Positions 1-9,383 of a stretch of 64,000 nt of DNA are shown here, piece by piece. A program made the position numbers and the translations under genes. The stretch is from the NCBI RefSeq assembly GCF_009720835.1, contig NZ_WNKZ01000015.1:16918-80917 (forward strand). The letters are read 5' to 3'. Under the pieces are notes generated by a model. It did no database searches, was not told where the DNA came from, and saw only the letters and a list, made by a program, of their open reading frames with translations. This stretch comes from Pseudoduganella buxea. Lineage in GTDB: Bacteria > Pseudomonadota > Gammaproteobacteria > Burkholderiales > Burkholderiaceae_D. Each line of letters opens with the position of its first letter. The stretch's first letter is position 1.

Positions 1-2
1 TG

Positions 3-362
3 GGGACAATCGTCACGGGCCTGTTCGTCGCCATCTCGATGACCACCGGCGGCGGCGCCTGGGACAACGCCAAGAAGTATATCGAGGACGGCAACCATGG
101 CGGCAAGGGCTCGGACGCGCACAAGGCCGCCGTCACGGGCGATACGGTGGGCGACCCGTACAAGGACACGGCCGGGCCGGCCGTCAACCCCCTGATCAAG
201 ATCATCAATATCGTCGCGCTGCTGCTGGTACCGCTCCTGCCCACCACCGGCTGGCTGGCCGTGACGGCCGAACCGCTGCTGGCGCACGGCCCGGCCAAGG
301 CGCAGGTGGAGAAGGTGGCGGCCGTGCCGGGGCAGGTGCCCGCGCCGGCCGCGCAGCGCTGA
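3..362 (+). CDS. hppA: Membrane-bound proton-translocating pyrophosphatase, C-terminal part
   Basis: The reading frame is open from the left edge, so only the last ~119 residues are present. The family hydrolyses pyrophosphate and pumps H+ (or Na+) across the inner membrane. The visible part carries the family's C-terminal signature: a helix ending in [17 protein letters not shown], then [25 protein letters not shown], which form cytoplasmic substrate-site loops rich in Asp and Lys. A last membrane segment ([18 protein letters not shown]) follows. The tail after it is Ala/Pro-rich and probably unstructured. The stop is TGA at 360-362. Identity is confident; full length and start lie outside the window. 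Confidence 0.93.
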   Translation, partial: GTIVTGLFVAISMTTGGGAWDNAKKYIEDGNHGGKGSDAHKAAVTGDTVGDPYKDTAGPAVNPLIKIINIVALLLVPLLPTTGWLAVTAEPLLAHGPAKAQVEKVAAVPGQVPAPAAQR

Positions 363-370
363 CATACGTC

Positions 371-426
371 GCGAACGGCGGTCGGCGAACGGCGGTTGGC
401 GAACGGTGGTTGGCGAACGGCGGGCG
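371..426. repeat. Four tandem copies of a 14-bp unit
   Basis: Units at 371-384, 385-398, 399-412 and 413-426 follow the pattern GCGAACGGCGGTTG with one to three changes each. The array begins 8 bp after the pyrophosphatase stop and ends before the next gene. It encodes no obvious product; replication slippage is the simplest origin. Confidence 0.85.
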
Positions 427-502
427 GCGCGGCCGGCAACGGTGCGGCGCCCGCCGGATGCGGCGGCTATCATCGGCCTACCGAGCCTTTGCTGGAGCCG
501 CC

Positions 503-1081
503 GTGTACCGCCCCACCTGCCATCCCATCCGTCGCGGCTTGGGCGCCGCCATGCTGGCGGCGCTGCTGCCGTGCTTGCCCATCGTCCACGCCGCACCGGC
601 CGGGCCGGAAGCGCTTGACCGCGCTGCCTACGCCCGCCTGCCCGTCTGCAAACTGCGTCCGGACGGGCGTGCGCTGGCCGTCGAACCGTGCCGCACGGCG
701 CCGACGCGCCGGCCCATCCCGCGCCGCCCGGTGCCGCAGGAGGTCACACCCACGCCCCGCATGGCCGCGCCGGCCGTGACACGGGACGAAACCGCGGCCG
801 AAACGATGGCGCAAACGCCCGCGTCCCCGCCCGCACCCCTTTTTCAGCTGGCCCCCAGGCCCGGCCCCGTCGGCACCGTACCGGCCACGCCACCCACACC
901 GCCCGGCACCTATGCCCCGGGCGCCTTCGGCACGCCGCCACCGGGCGCGCCACGCCCCGTCAACTGCGGCGCAACCGGCTGCCGGGACGCGGCCGGCACG
1001 CCATACAACGGCTCGAAGGTACTGATCAGCCCCACGGGGCGCCTGTGCAACAGCAGCGGCGGCTTCGTCACCTGCATGTGA
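503..1081 (+). CDS. Small secreted proline-rich protein of unknown function
   Basis: A 192-residue protein of no family I recognise. I place the start at GTG 503 because GGAG (494-497) sits five bases upstream, and because this start gives a clean signal peptide (Arg-Arg, then a hydrophobic stretch ending IVHA, about residues 10-29). In-frame ATGs further upstream lack a ribosome site and put extra charged residues before the signal. The middle (about 55-150) is rich in Pro, Ala and Arg and looks disordered. The last ~35 residues contain several cysteines (VNCGATGC, LCNSS, VTCM) and could be a small disulfide-bonded domain. It probably acts in the periplasm or outside the cell. Confidence 0.6.
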   Translation: MYRPTCHPIRRGLGAAMLAALLPCLPIVHAAPAGPEALDRAAYARLPVCKLRPDGRALAVEPCRTAPTRRPIPRRPVPQEVTPTPRMAAPAVTRDETAAETMAQTPASPPAPLFQLAPRPGPVGTVPATPPTPPGTYAPGAFGTPPPGAPRPVNCGATGCRDAAGTPYNGSKVLISPTGRLCNSSGGFVTCM

Positions 1082-1084
1082 GGG

Positions 1085-1113
1085 TTCGCACGGCTCCCGC
1101 CGCGCGCTACAAT
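1085..1113 (+). promoter_or_regulatory. Candidate sigma-70 promoter for the SDR gene
   Basis: A -10 hexamer TACAAT (1108-1113) lies 17 bp after a weak -35, TTCGCA (1085-1090). Transcription would start near 1120, just before the palindrome at 1124-1143, so a protein bound there would block initiation. Seen by eye only. Confidence 0.45.
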
Positions 1114-1123
1114 AGTCGTGAGT

Positions 1124-1143
1124 TGACGTTTACGTAAACGTCA
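1124..1143. promoter_or_regulatory. 20-bp perfect palindrome, LiuR-like operator
   Basis: TGACGTTTACGTAAACGTCA reads identically on both strands and lies 30 bp before the SDR start codon. Its core, ACGTTTACGTAAACGT, resembles operators described for MerR-family LiuR regulators of branched-chain amino acid and acyl-CoA breakdown in proteobacteria. That match is from memory. The downstream gene, a 3-hydroxyacyl-CoA-dehydrogenase-like SDR, fits such a regulon. No LiuR gene is in the window. Confidence 0.6.
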
Positions 1144-1173
1144 CAACCCACACAGACGAAGGAGACGAACCCT

Positions 1174-1932
1174 ATGCAGATCAGCGATAACGTATTCATC
1201 ATCACGGGCGGCGCGTCCGGACTGGGCGCGGCGACGGCGCGCATGCTGGCCGGTGCCGGCGGCAAGGTGGTACTGGCCGACGTGCAGGTGGAGGCGGGCG
1301 AGGCCCTCGCGCGCGAACTGAACGGCACGTTCGTGCGCTGCGACGTGACGTCCGAGGCCGATGGTCAGGCCGTTGTCGCCGCCGCCGTCGCGCTGGGCAC
1401 CCTGCGCGGCCTGGTCAACTGCGCCGGCGTCGCACCGGCGGTGAAAACGGTGGGCAAGGACGGCCCGCATCCGCTCGACGTGTTCCAGCGCGCCGTCAAC
1501 ATCAACCTGGTCGGCACCTTCAATATGTGCCGCCTGGCGGCCGATGCAATGGGCCGCACGGCGGCGGCGGAACAGGGCGAGCGGGGCGTCATCATCAACA
1601 CGGCATCCGTCGCGGCCTTCGACGGCCAGATCGGCCAGGCCGCCTATGCCGCATCCAAGGCGGCCGTGGCGGGCATGACCCTGCCGATGGCGCGCGACCT
1701 GTCCCGCAGCGGCATCCGCGTGATGACGATCGCTCCCGGCATTTTTGAAACGCCGATGCTGCTGGGGATGCCGGCCGAGGTGCAGGACGCGCTGGGCAAG
1801 ATGGTGCCGTTCCCGCCGCGGCTGGGCAAACCGGACGAATACGCCCAGCTGGCGCGGGCCATCATCGAGAACGTCATGCTCAACGGCGAGACCATCCGCC
1901 TGGACGGTGCCATCCGCATGCAGCCGAAATAG
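1174..1932 (+). CDS. SDR-family 3-hydroxyacyl-CoA dehydrogenase (type 2, HSD17B10-like)
   Basis: A 252-residue classical short-chain dehydrogenase, full length for the family. The NAD-binding turn TGGASGLG is at residues 11-18, NCAG follows strand 4, and the catalytic Ser145, Tyr158 and Lys162 are in place (NTASVAAFDGQ, YAASK). The opening MQISDNVFIITGGASGLG and the ending LNGETIRLDGAIRM are typical of 3-hydroxy-2-methylbutyryl-CoA/3-hydroxyacyl-CoA dehydrogenases, which oxidise the 3-hydroxyacyl-CoA intermediate of isoleucine or fatty acid breakdown with NAD+. AGGAGA lies just upstream of the ATG. The gene is monocistronic between a palindromic operator and a strong terminator. The exact substrate is inferred from similarity and the operator. 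Confidence 0.85.
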   Translation: MQISDNVFIITGGASGLGAATARMLAGAGGKVVLADVQVEAGEALARELNGTFVRCDVTSEADGQAVVAAAVALGTLRGLVNCAGVAPAVKTVGKDGPHPLDVFQRAVNINLVGTFNMCRLAADAMGRTAAAEQGERGVIINTASVAAFDGQIGQAAYAASKAAVAGMTLPMARDLSRSGIRVMTIAPGIFETPMLLGMPAEVQDALGKMVPFPPRLGKPDEYAQLARAIIENVMLNGETIRLDGAIRMQPK

Positions 1933-1952
1933 AGTAGCATTCCGCTGTCGAG

Positions 1953-1992
1953 GAGCGCGCCCACCGCCTGCGGTCGGCGCGCTCGTTTTTTT
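1953..1992 (+). terminator. Rho-independent terminator
   Basis: GAGCGCGCC (1953-1961) pairs perfectly with GGCGCGCTC (1976-1984) around a 14-base loop, and a run of seven T follows at 1986-1992. It closes the SDR transcript and separates it from the gamma-glutamyltransferase gene. Confidence 0.88.
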
Positions 1993-2004
1993 CGCGGAGT
2001 GAAG

Positions 2005-3801
2005 ATGAAAAGTTCGAAATCGCCGGCCCTGCTGGCAGCCCTGTGGTGCGCCTTGCCGCTCGCCGTCTCCCTTGCCGCCCCGGCGTGGGCCCAGGAGACG
2101 CGCCAGGCCGCGCCCGAAATCGCCACCGGCTACGCCGAAAAATCCGGCTGGACGGCCGAAAAATTCATGGTGGCGGCGGCCAATCCCCTGGCCACCGAAG
2201 CGGGCTACCGGATGTTGAAGCAGGGCGGCAGCGCCGTGGACGCGGCCGTGGCCACGCAGATGGTATTGACCCTGGTGGAGCCGCAATCGTCCGGCATCGG
2301 CGGCGGCGCCTTCCTGATGCTCTTCGACGGCAAGACCGTGCGCTCGTACGACGGGCGCGAGACGGCGCCGATGGCCGCCACCGAGCGGCTGTTCCTGGGC
2401 GAGGACGGCAGGCCCGTGTCGCGCGAGACGGGCATCGTCGGCGGGCGCTCCACCGGCGCGCCGGGCGTGCTGCGCATGCTGGAGATGGCGCACCGCCAGC
2501 ACGGCAAGCTGCCGTGGGCCACCCTGTTCGGCCCCGCCATCGAGCTGGCCGAGGGCGGCTTCAAGGTCAGCCCGCGCCTGAACGCGCTGCTGCGCTACGA
2601 CCAGAAGCGCCTGACGCGCGACAGCGTGGCGGCAGCCTATTTCTACGACGCGGCGGGCCAGCCACGCCCGGTCGGCTACCTGCTGAAGAACCCCGCGCTG
2701 GCCCAGGTGCTGCGCGAGGTGGCGCGCGGCGGGGCGGATGCCTTCTACAAGGGGCGCATCGCGCGCGACATCGCCGCCAAGGTTGCCAATCACCCTACCA
2801 ACCCGGGCCTGCTGACGGCCCGCGATATCGCCGGCTACCAGGCCAAGGAGCGCGATCCCGTCTGCAGCGACTACCGCAAGTGGAAGGTGTGCGGCGCGCC
2901 GCCGCCATCCTCGGGCGGCATCGCCATCGCCGAAATGCTGGGCATCCTGGAGAGCACCGCCATCGGCGCCCACCCGCCCGTGGCCGGCGTGCCCGACGCC
3001 CAGGCCGTGCACCTGTTCACGGAAGCGGGCCGGCTGGCCTATGCGGACCGCAACCGCTACGTGGCCGACACGGACTTCGTGCCCCTGCCCGGACGCGGCG
3101 TGGCCGCGCTGATCGACAAGCGCTACCTGGCGCAGCGCGCCGCCCTGATCGGCACCCAGTCGATGGGCAGCGCGCGGGCCGGCACGCCGCAGGGCATGCA
3201 GGTGGCCTGGGGGCGCGATACGGCGCTGGACAAGCCTTCCACGTCGCACCTGGTGGCGGTCGACCAGTACGGCAACGGCCTGTCGATGACGACCTCCGTC
3301 GAGGATGCCTTCGGCTCGCGCCAGATGGTGGACGGCTTCATGCTGAACAACCAGCTGACGGACTTCTCCTTCGATGCGGCCGACGAGAACGGCCCGATCG
3401 CCAACCGCGTCCAGCCGGGCAAGCGCCCGCGCAGCGCCATGTCGCCCACGCTGGTATTCGACAAGGCCAGCGGCAAGCTGGTGCTGGCCACGGGCTCGCC
3501 GGGCGGCTCGGCCATCATCAACTACGTGGCCAAGGTGCTGGTCGGCACCCTGGACTGGAACCTGGACGTGCAGCAGGCCATCAGCCTGCCCAATTTCGGC
3601 AGCCGCAACGGCCCCACGGAACTGGAAGCGGGGCGCTTTCCCGAGGCCGTCGTGCAGCAGCTGAGGGCGCGCGGCCACGAAGTGCGCCAGTTCGACCAGA
3701 ACTCCGGCCTGCAGGGCATCCAGCGCATCGTCCGCAATGGCCGCGATGCCTGGTTCGGCGGCGCCGACCCGCGCCGCGAAGGCATCGTGCGCGGTGAATG
3801 A
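2005..3801 (+). CDS. ggt: Gamma-glutamyltransferase (periplasmic)
   Basis: A 598-residue precursor of the Ntn-hydrolase family that transfers or hydrolyses the gamma-glutamyl group of glutathione. I use ATG 2005 because GGAG (1996-1999) is well spaced for it; GTG 1999 is an in-frame alternative. A signal peptide (ending APAWAQ) directs export. Seen motifs: AANPLATEAGYRMLKQGGSA near the N terminus, GIGGGAFLM, and the self-cleavage site STSHLVAVD, in which Thr413 would become the N-terminal nucleophile of the small subunit. RPRSAMSPTLV and the oxyanion motif GSPGGSAIINYV lie downstream. The residue after the nucleophile is Ser rather than the usual Thr. Its own terminator was not found; a patatin gene follows on the same strand. 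Confidence 0.93.
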   Translation: MKSSKSPALLAALWCALPLAVSLAAPAWAQETRQAAPEIATGYAEKSGWTAEKFMVAAANPLATEAGYRMLKQGGSAVDAAVATQMVLTLVEPQSSGIGGGAFLMLFDGKTVRSYDGRETAPMAATERLFLGEDGRPVSRETGIVGGRSTGAPGVLRMLEMAHRQHGKLPWATLFGPAIELAEGGFKVSPRLNALLRYDQKRLTRDSVAAAYFYDAAGQPRPVGYLLKNPALAQVLREVARGGADAFYKGRIARDIAAKVANHPTNPGLLTARDIAGYQAKERDPVCSDYRKWKVCGAPPPSSGGIAIAEMLGILESTAIGAHPPVAGVPDAQAVHLFTEAGRLAYADRNRYVADTDFVPLPGRGVAALIDKRYLAQRAALIGTQSMGSARAGTPQGMQVAWGRDTALDKPSTSHLVAVDQYGNGLSMTTSVEDAFGSRQMVDGFMLNNQLTDFSFDAADENGPIANRVQPGKRPRSAMSPTLVFDKASGKLVLATGSPGGSAIINYVAKVLVGTLDWNLDVQQAISLPNFGSRNGPTELEAGRFPEAVVQQLRARGHEVRQFDQNSGLQGIQRIVRNGRDAWFGGADPRREGIVRGE

Positions 3802-3909
3802 GGGCGGGCTGACGGCGCGCGCGGCACCGTGTTGCGCCGCCACGCCACCGGGGCGAAAGGGCGGGGCCGGGAGGCTCCCGGCGGCACCGCTCCGTGTTAC
3901 CCTTGGTAA

Positions 3910-5079
3910 ATGGGAATGAAAAAGAAGACCGGTTTGATCCTGACCGGCGGCGGCGCCCGTGCCGCCTACCAGGCCGGCGTCCTGCAGGCCATCTCCGAGA
4001 TCCTGTGCGATGCCGGCTGGCCGCCCGCCCGCAATCCGTTCCAGATCATCTGCGGCACGTCCGCCGGCGCCATCAATGCCGCGGCGCTGGCCTGCCGCGC
4101 CGACAATTTCGGCGAAAGCGTGCACAAGCTCTTCGACGTATGGTCCCATATCGCCGTCGAGCAGGTCTACCGGGCCGACTCGCTGGGCGTGCTGCGTTCC
4201 GGCGCGCGCTGGCTCTCCCTGCTGTCGTTCGGCTGGCTGCTGCGCAAATGGCGCGCCGCGCCGCCCAGCTCCCTGCTGGACAACACGCCGCTGGCCGACC
4301 TGCTGCACCGCATGCTGGACCTGCCGCGCCTGGACAGCGTGCTGCAGGAAGGCCTGCTGCACGCGCTGGCCGTCACGGCCTCGTCGTACACGGGCGGCCA
4401 GCACCTGACCTTCTACCAGACCGCCGCCGAGATCGCGCCGTGGGTACGCATGCAGCGCGTGGCGCTGCAGGACCAGATCGGCGTCGAGCACCTGCTGGCG
4501 TCGTCCGCCATTCCCTTCATCTTCCCGGCCACGCCCCTGTACCTGGGCGGGCGCCGCGAATACTGCGGCGACGGCTCGATGCGCCAGCTCGCGCCCATCT
4601 CGCCGGCCATCCACCTGGGCGCGACAAAGGTGCTGGTGGTGGGGGCCGGGCGGCTCACCGAGTCGCCGCGCCAGGTGACGGAATCGGCGCGCTACCCCAG
4701 CGTGGCGCAGATCGCCGGCCACGCCATGTCGTCGATCTTCCTGGACAGCCTGGCCGTCGACATCGAGCGGCTGAACCGCATCAACAAGACCTTGTCCGTG
4801 CTGCCGCCCGAGCTGTTGGAGAACACCCCCCTCAGGCCCGTGGAACTGCTGGTGATCGCGCCGTCCGAACGGCTCGACGACCTGGCCACGCGCCATATCG
4901 GCAGCCTGCCGGCGCCCGTGCGCACGCTGCTCTCGGGGATCGGCGCGACCGAGGCACGGGGCGCCGCGCTGGCCTCCTACCTGCTGTTCGAGGCCAGCTA
5001 CACCAATGAGCTGATCCGCCTGGGCCAGCACGACACCCATGCGCGCCGCGCCGACGTGCTGGCCTTCTTCGGCTCATGA
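3910..5079 (+). CDS. Patatin-like phospholipase
   Basis: A 389-residue cytoplasmic patatin-fold serine hydrolase; such enzymes cleave acyl chains from phospholipids. The oxyanion loop TGGGARAAYQAG (residues 12-23), the nucleophile elbow GTSAG (Ser51) and the catalytic aspartate in GDGSM (Asp221) make the Ser-Asp dyad complete. No signal peptide is visible. The C-terminal third (after ~300) is conserved in bacterial patatins of this length but I assign it no function. Its stop overlaps the start of the next gene by four bases (ATGA, 5076-5079), so it is translationally coupled to the hybrid kinase. That suggests membrane lipid turnover and signalling are linked here, which is inference. Confidence 0.9.
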   Translation: MGMKKKTGLILTGGGARAAYQAGVLQAISEILCDAGWPPARNPFQIICGTSAGAINAAALACRADNFGESVHKLFDVWSHIAVEQVYRADSLGVLRSGARWLSLLSFGWLLRKWRAAPPSSLLDNTPLADLLHRMLDLPRLDSVLQEGLLHALAVTASSYTGGQHLTFYQTAAEIAPWVRMQRVALQDQIGVEHLLASSAIPFIFPATPLYLGGRREYCGDGSMRQLAPISPAIHLGATKVLVVGAGRLTESPRQVTESARYPSVAQIAGHAMSSIFLDSLAVDIERLNRINKTLSVLPPELLENTPLRPVELLVIAPSERLDDLATRHIGSLPAPVRTLLSGIGATEARGAALASYLLFEASYTNELIRLGQHDTHARRADVLAFFGS

Positions 5080-8000
5080 ACATGCTGTCGCGCCGCCTGC
5101 TGGTGTGGTTCGTGGCCGCCGCGCTGCTGCTGGCGGCCGCGCTGGCTTCGGCCGCGCCGGCGCGCACCCTGCGCTTCGAGCAGCTCAACGTGGCCGACGG
5201 CCTGGCCCAGGAATCGGTGCTCTCCATCGCCCAGGACCGCCAGGGCTTCATGTGGTTCGGCAGCCAGGGCGGCCTGTCGCGCTTCGACGGCTACCGCACC
5301 GTGGTTTACCGGCATTCGCTGTCCGATCCCCACAGCCTGGCCGAGAACTGGGTGCGGGTGGTGCATATCGATCCGGTCGGGCGCATGTGGGTCGGCACCG
5401 ATAATGGCCTGGACCGCTTCGACCCGCTGACGCAGCGCTTCACGCACTACCGGCCGGACGAGCCGGAGCAGCGCGGCAACGGCAATCGCCATGTGCGCGC
5501 CATCATCGACGACGGCACCGGCGGCCTGTGGGTCGGCACGGCCGACGGCCTGCAGCGCTTCGATCCCGCCACGGGCACCTTCACCGTCTGGCATAACGAG
5601 GTGGCCAATCCGCACAGCCTGCGGCACGACCAGGTCAATGCGCTGGCGCGCGACCGTGCCGGCCGGCTGTGGATCGGCACTCCGGCCGGCGTCAGCCTGC
5701 TGGTGCCGGGCGCCCAGGGCTTCCGCCACTACGCGGTGGCGTCGCCGTCGGGCCGGCCCCTGGCAGCGCAGGCATTGCTGGTGGACCGCGACGGCGCCTT
5801 GTGGGTCGGCACCCACGAGGGGCTGGAGCGCTGGCAGCCGGGCCCGGGCAATATCGAGCCGCGCCGCCAGCGCCTTGACGAAAGCCACGGCGTGCAGCCG
5901 GGCAGCGTGGCGGCCATCTTCCAGGACGGCGACGGCACCGTGTGGGTCGGCATGCGCAACCAGGGCCTGCTGCGCTGGCAGGGCGACACGGCGCGCTTCG
6001 TGCAGTACCGGCACCAGGTGTCGGACCCGCACAGCCTGGCCGACGATTTCGTCTCGGCCCTGTTCCGCGACCGGGTCGGCACCTTGTGGGTGGGCACCTG
6101 GTACAACGGCGTGAGCCGGGTCGACCTGGCCAGCGGCGGCTTTGCCCGGCTCGTCAAGCAGCCCGACCAGGCCCGCTCGCTCACCGACAACCGCGTGCTG
6201 GCCATTGCCGAAGCGGGCGACGGCCGGCTGTGGATCGGCAATAACGAGGGCCTGAGCCTGCACGACCCCGTCAGCGGCGAGAACACGGCCTGGCAGCTGC
6301 CCCGCGGCGAAGGCCGTATCGGCTCGCGCCAGGTCACGGCCTTGTGGCGCGGCGCCGGCAGCACGCTGTGGGTCGGCTCGCGCATGGGCGTGCACCGCTT
6401 CGATACGGAAACGCGCAGCTTCGGCCCCCTGCAGCTCTCGCGCGGCGACGCCGACACCGATGTCGTGCGCTACCTGCACCAGGACCGTGCCGGCATGCTG
6501 TGGGTGGCCAGCAGGGCGGGTCTGGTGCGGCTCGACCCGGCCAGCGGCGGCGTGCTGGTGTTCCGCCACGACCCGGCCGATCCGCACAGCCTGTCGGACA
6601 ACGTGGTACGCCCGTTGCTGGAGGACCGCGCCGGCAACCTGTGGGTGGGCACCTTCAACGGCCTGGACATGCTGGACCACCGCACTGGCCAGTTCCGCCA
6701 TTACCGTCACGACCCGGACGAACCGACCAGCCTCAGTCACAATGAAGTGCACTACCTGCACCAGGATGCCAAGGGCGTGCTGTGGGTCGGCACCGCCTCT
6801 GGCCTGAACCGGATGGAGCGCCAGGCCGACGGCAGCGTGCGTTTCACGCGCTACCTGCGCAAGGACGGCCTGGCCGACGACGCCATCGCCGCCATCCTGC
6901 CCGACCGGAGCGGCAAGCTGTGGCTGTCCACCAATACCGGCGTGTCCAGCCTGGACCCGGCCACGGGGCGCATCAACAACTACTCCGGCGTGGACGGCAC
7001 CATCGAAGGCGCCTACTTCGACGGCTCGGCGCTGGCTGCGCAGGACGGCACCCTGTACTTCGGCGGCTTCAACGGCATCACGGCCTTCGACCCGGCCGCG
7101 ATCCGCTCGAACACGATGGCGCCGCCCGTCGTCATCACGGACTTCCAGATCTTCAACCGCTCGCTGCGCCCGGGCCAGGAAGACGACGCCGGGCGGGTCG
7201 TGCTGCCACGGGCGATCGAGTACACCCGCTCGCTGGCGCTGGGCCAGGACGATTCCGTGTTTTCGCTCGAATTCGCCGCGCTGCACTATGCAGCGCCGCA
7301 GCGCAACCGCTTCGCCTACCAGCTGATCGGCTTCGACCGCGACTGGGTCAGCACGGACGCCGACAAGCGCTTCGCCACCTACACCAACCTCGATCCGGGC
7401 CAGTATGTGTTCCGCGTCAAGGCGGCCAACAAGGACGGCGTGTGGAGCGAGCCGGTGACCTTGTCGATCACCATCCTCCCGCCCGTGTGGAAAACCTGGT
7501 GGTTCCGCGCCCTGTGCGTGCTGTCGGTACTGGGCGCGGGGCTGGCACTGTACCGCGCGCGCGTGCGCGTGCTGAGCCGCCAGCACACGCGGCTGGAACA
7601 GCAGGTCAGCCTGCGCACGGCCGAAGTGGAAATGAAGAACCGCATGCTGCTTGAGCAGAAGCGCGAGCTGGAGCAGCGCGACGAGCGCCTCAGCCACGCG
7701 GCCCAGAAGGCCGAGGACGCGACGCGCCAGAAGTCCGAGTTCCTGGCCAATATGAGCCACGAGATGCGTACGCCGCTGGCCGGCGTGATCGGCATGCTGG
7801 GCTTCGCGCTGCGCGACGACAAGCTGGCCAGCAGCACGCGCGAGCAGATCGAGCGGGGCCAGGCCAATGCCCAGGCCCTGCTGTCGATCATCAACGACCT
7901 GCTGGACTTCTCGAAGATCGAGGCGGGCAAGCTGACGGTGGAACGGATCGATTTCGCGCTGGCGGCGGCGGTGGAAAACGTCGTCAGCCTGTTCGAGGAG

Positions 8001-9314
8001 CAGGCCGCCGCGCACAGCATCGACTTCCGCGTCGAATTCGGCCACGACCTGCCGCCCTTTGTCGTGGGCGACCCGACCCGGCTGCGCCAGGTGCTGGTCA
8101 ACCTGGTCGGCAATGCCTTCAAGTTCACCCAGCGCGGCCAGGTCACGCTGCGGGTCGAGCACCTGGGCCTGGACGACGCCGGCTGCAGCAGGATCCGCTT
8201 CACCGTCGAGGACACCGGCATCGGCATCCCCGAGGAGGAGCTGCCACGCCTGTTCGAGAAGTTCGAACAGGCCGACGCCACCACCACGCGCCGCTATGGC
8301 GGCACGGGCCTGGGCCTGGCCATCTGCCGCCAGCTGGTGGAGCTGATGGGCGGGGTCATCGGCGCGGTCAGCACGCCCGGCGTGGGCAGCGTGTTCAGCT
8401 TCACCTTGCCCCTGTGCCGGGGCATCGCGCCGCCGCTGGTGCCGCACGTGCCGCGCGAGCCGCACAGCCACCAGCTGCAGGTGCTGTGCGCCGAGGATTT
8501 CCCCACCAACCAGATCATCATCCGCATGATGCTGGAGGAACTGGGCCACAAGGTCGACATCGCCGGCAACGGCGCGCTGGCCGTCGCCGCCTGCGCCCAC
8601 ACGCGCTACGACCTGATTCTGATGGACGGGCGCATGCCGGAAATGGACGGCCCCGCCGCCACGCGCCTGATCCGCGCCGGCGGCCCGCCCGAGGCGCCCG
8701 TGCGCGACCAGGGCCTGATGATCGTCGCGCTGACGGCCAATGTCAGCGAGGAGGACCGCAGCCGCTACCTGGCCGCCGGCATGGACGACTTCCTCACCAA
8801 GCCGATCGACGAACGGGCGCTGCACTTCCAGCTGGCGCGCGCCATCGAGCGCCAGCTGGCCCGGGGTGTGCCGCTGTCGCCCATGCCGGGGCGGATACAG
8901 GCGAATCCGCCGACGGTGGCCGAACTCGATGCGATGTTCGGCGTCGACACGCTGGGCATCAACCCCGCGGCCGACACGCCGCCCGGCCTGGCCGCTGCTT
9001 CCGCGCCGGCCGAGGCCCCCGCCGATGCCGGCCGCGCGGCCGCCGAAGCCTTGCGCCTGCGCCTGCGCGACGCCTTCATCGCCGATTTGCCGGGACGCCT
9101 GGACGAACTTGATGCGGCCCTGGCGGCGCTCGATGCCGACGCGGCCGGCCGCCTGTTCCACGGCATGAAGGGCAGCGCCGCCTACCTGCAGGACCAGGAG
9201 CTGCACAGCCTGTGCTCGGAACTGGAACGGGCCGCCGACCGCGCCCTGTGGCCGGCGATCCGGCACAAGCTGCCGCGCCTGCACCAGGTGCTGGGCCGGA
9301 TCGTCGTGCCCTAA
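5076..9314 (+). CDS. Hybrid sensor histidine kinase with periplasmic two-component propellers
   Basis: A 1412-residue one-protein phosphorelay. A signal peptide (1-28) is followed by about 14 propeller repeats marked by LWVGT/LWIGT-type motifs (30-690), which form periplasmic beta-propellers. A Y_Y_Y domain (about 715-800) and one membrane helix (about 808-828) come next. The cytoplasmic part has a short coiled coil, HisKA with the phospho-acceptor His895 ([10 protein letters not shown]), and HATPase_c with an N box (NLVGNAFKF), DTGIGI and [10 protein letters not shown] receiver with Asp1184 ([13 protein letters not shown]) and Lys in LTKPID follows, then an Hpt domain with His1362 ([11 protein letters not shown]). 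Architecture resembles the polysaccharide-sensing hybrid kinases of Bacteroidetes, here without a fused AraC output. The ligand is unknown. The response regulator directly downstream is a likely partner. Confidence 0.92.
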   Translation: MNMLSRRLLVWFVAAALLLAAALASAAPARTLRFEQLNVADGLAQESVLSIAQDRQGFMWFGSQGGLSRFDGYRTVVYRHSLSDPHSLAENWVRVVHIDPVGRMWVGTDNGLDRFDPLTQRFTHYRPDEPEQRGNGNRHVRAIIDDGTGGLWVGTADGLQRFDPATGTFTVWHNEVANPHSLRHDQVNALARDRAGRLWIGTPAGVSLLVPGAQGFRHYAVASPSGRPLAAQALLVDRDGALWVGTHEGLERWQPGPGNIEPRRQRLDESHGVQPGSVAAIFQDGDGTVWVGMRNQGLLRWQGDTARFVQYRHQVSDPHSLADDFVSALFRDRVGTLWVGTWYNGVSRVDLASGGFARLVKQPDQARSLTDNRVLAIAEAGDGRLWIGNNEGLSLHDPVSGENTAWQLPRGEGRIGSRQVTALWRGAGSTLWVGSRMGVHRFDTETRSFGPLQLSRGDADTDVVRYLHQDRAGMLWVASRAGLVRLDPASGGVLVFRHDPADPHSLSDNVVRPLLEDRAGNLWVGTFNGLDMLDHRTGQFRHYRHDPDEPTSLSHNEVHYLHQDAKGVLWVGTASGLNRMERQADGSVRFTRYLRKDGLADDAIAAILPDRSGKLWLSTNTGVSSLDPATGRINNYSGVDGTIEGAYFDGSALAAQDGTLYFGGFNGITAFDPAAIRSNTMAPPVVITDFQIFNRSLRPGQEDDAGRVVLPRAIEYTRSLALGQDDSVFSLEFAALHYAAPQRNRFAYQLIGFDRDWVSTDADKRFATYTNLDPGQYVFRVKAANKDGVWSEPVTLSITILPPVWKTWWFRALCVLSVLGAGLALYRARVRVLSRQHTRLEQQVSLRTAEVEMKNRMLLEQKRELEQRDERLSHAAQKAEDATRQKSEFLANMSHEMRTPLAGVIGMLGFALRDDKLASSTREQIERGQANAQALLSIINDLLDFSKIEAGKLTVERIDFALAAAVENVVSLFEEQAAAHSIDFRVEFGHDLPPFVVGDPTRLRQVLVNLVGNAFKFTQRGQVTLRVEHLGLDDAGCSRIRFTVEDTGIGIPEEELPRLFEKFEQADATTTRRYGGTGLGLAICRQLVELMGGVIGAVSTPGVGSVFSFTLPLCRGIAPPLVPHVPREPHSHQLQVLCAEDFPTNQIIIRMMLEELGHKVDIAGNGALAVAACAHTRYDLILMDGRMPEMDGPAATRLIRAGGPPEAPVRDQGLMIVALTANVSEEDRSRYLAAGMDDFLTKPIDERALHFQLARAIERQLARGVPLSPMPGRIQANPPTVAELDAMFGVDTLGINPAADTPPGLAAASAPAEAPADAGRAAAEALRLRLRDAFIADLPGRLDELDAALAALDADAAGRLFHGMKGSAAYLQDQELHSLCSELERAADRALWPAIRHKLPRLHQVLGRIVVP

Positions 9315-9383
9315 TGTGTGCGCATTTACAGGCAGGCCGGGAGCGGGCATGATGGTGGATCAATTATTAGTGGCGTACGAAAA

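Noticed and set aside
1141..5040. Very long open frame on the minus strand (about 1300 codons) opposite the SDR, ggt and patatin genes
   Set aside because: It is the mirror frame of GC-rich genes with strong third-position bias; its translation is low-complexity Arg/Gly/His/Gln-rich and matches no family, while the plus-strand genes have full motifs.
4998..9350. Minus-strand open frame of about 1450 codons opposite the hybrid kinase
   Set aside because: Same shadow effect: no ribosome site, no domains, and composition typical of antisense reading of high-GC codons.
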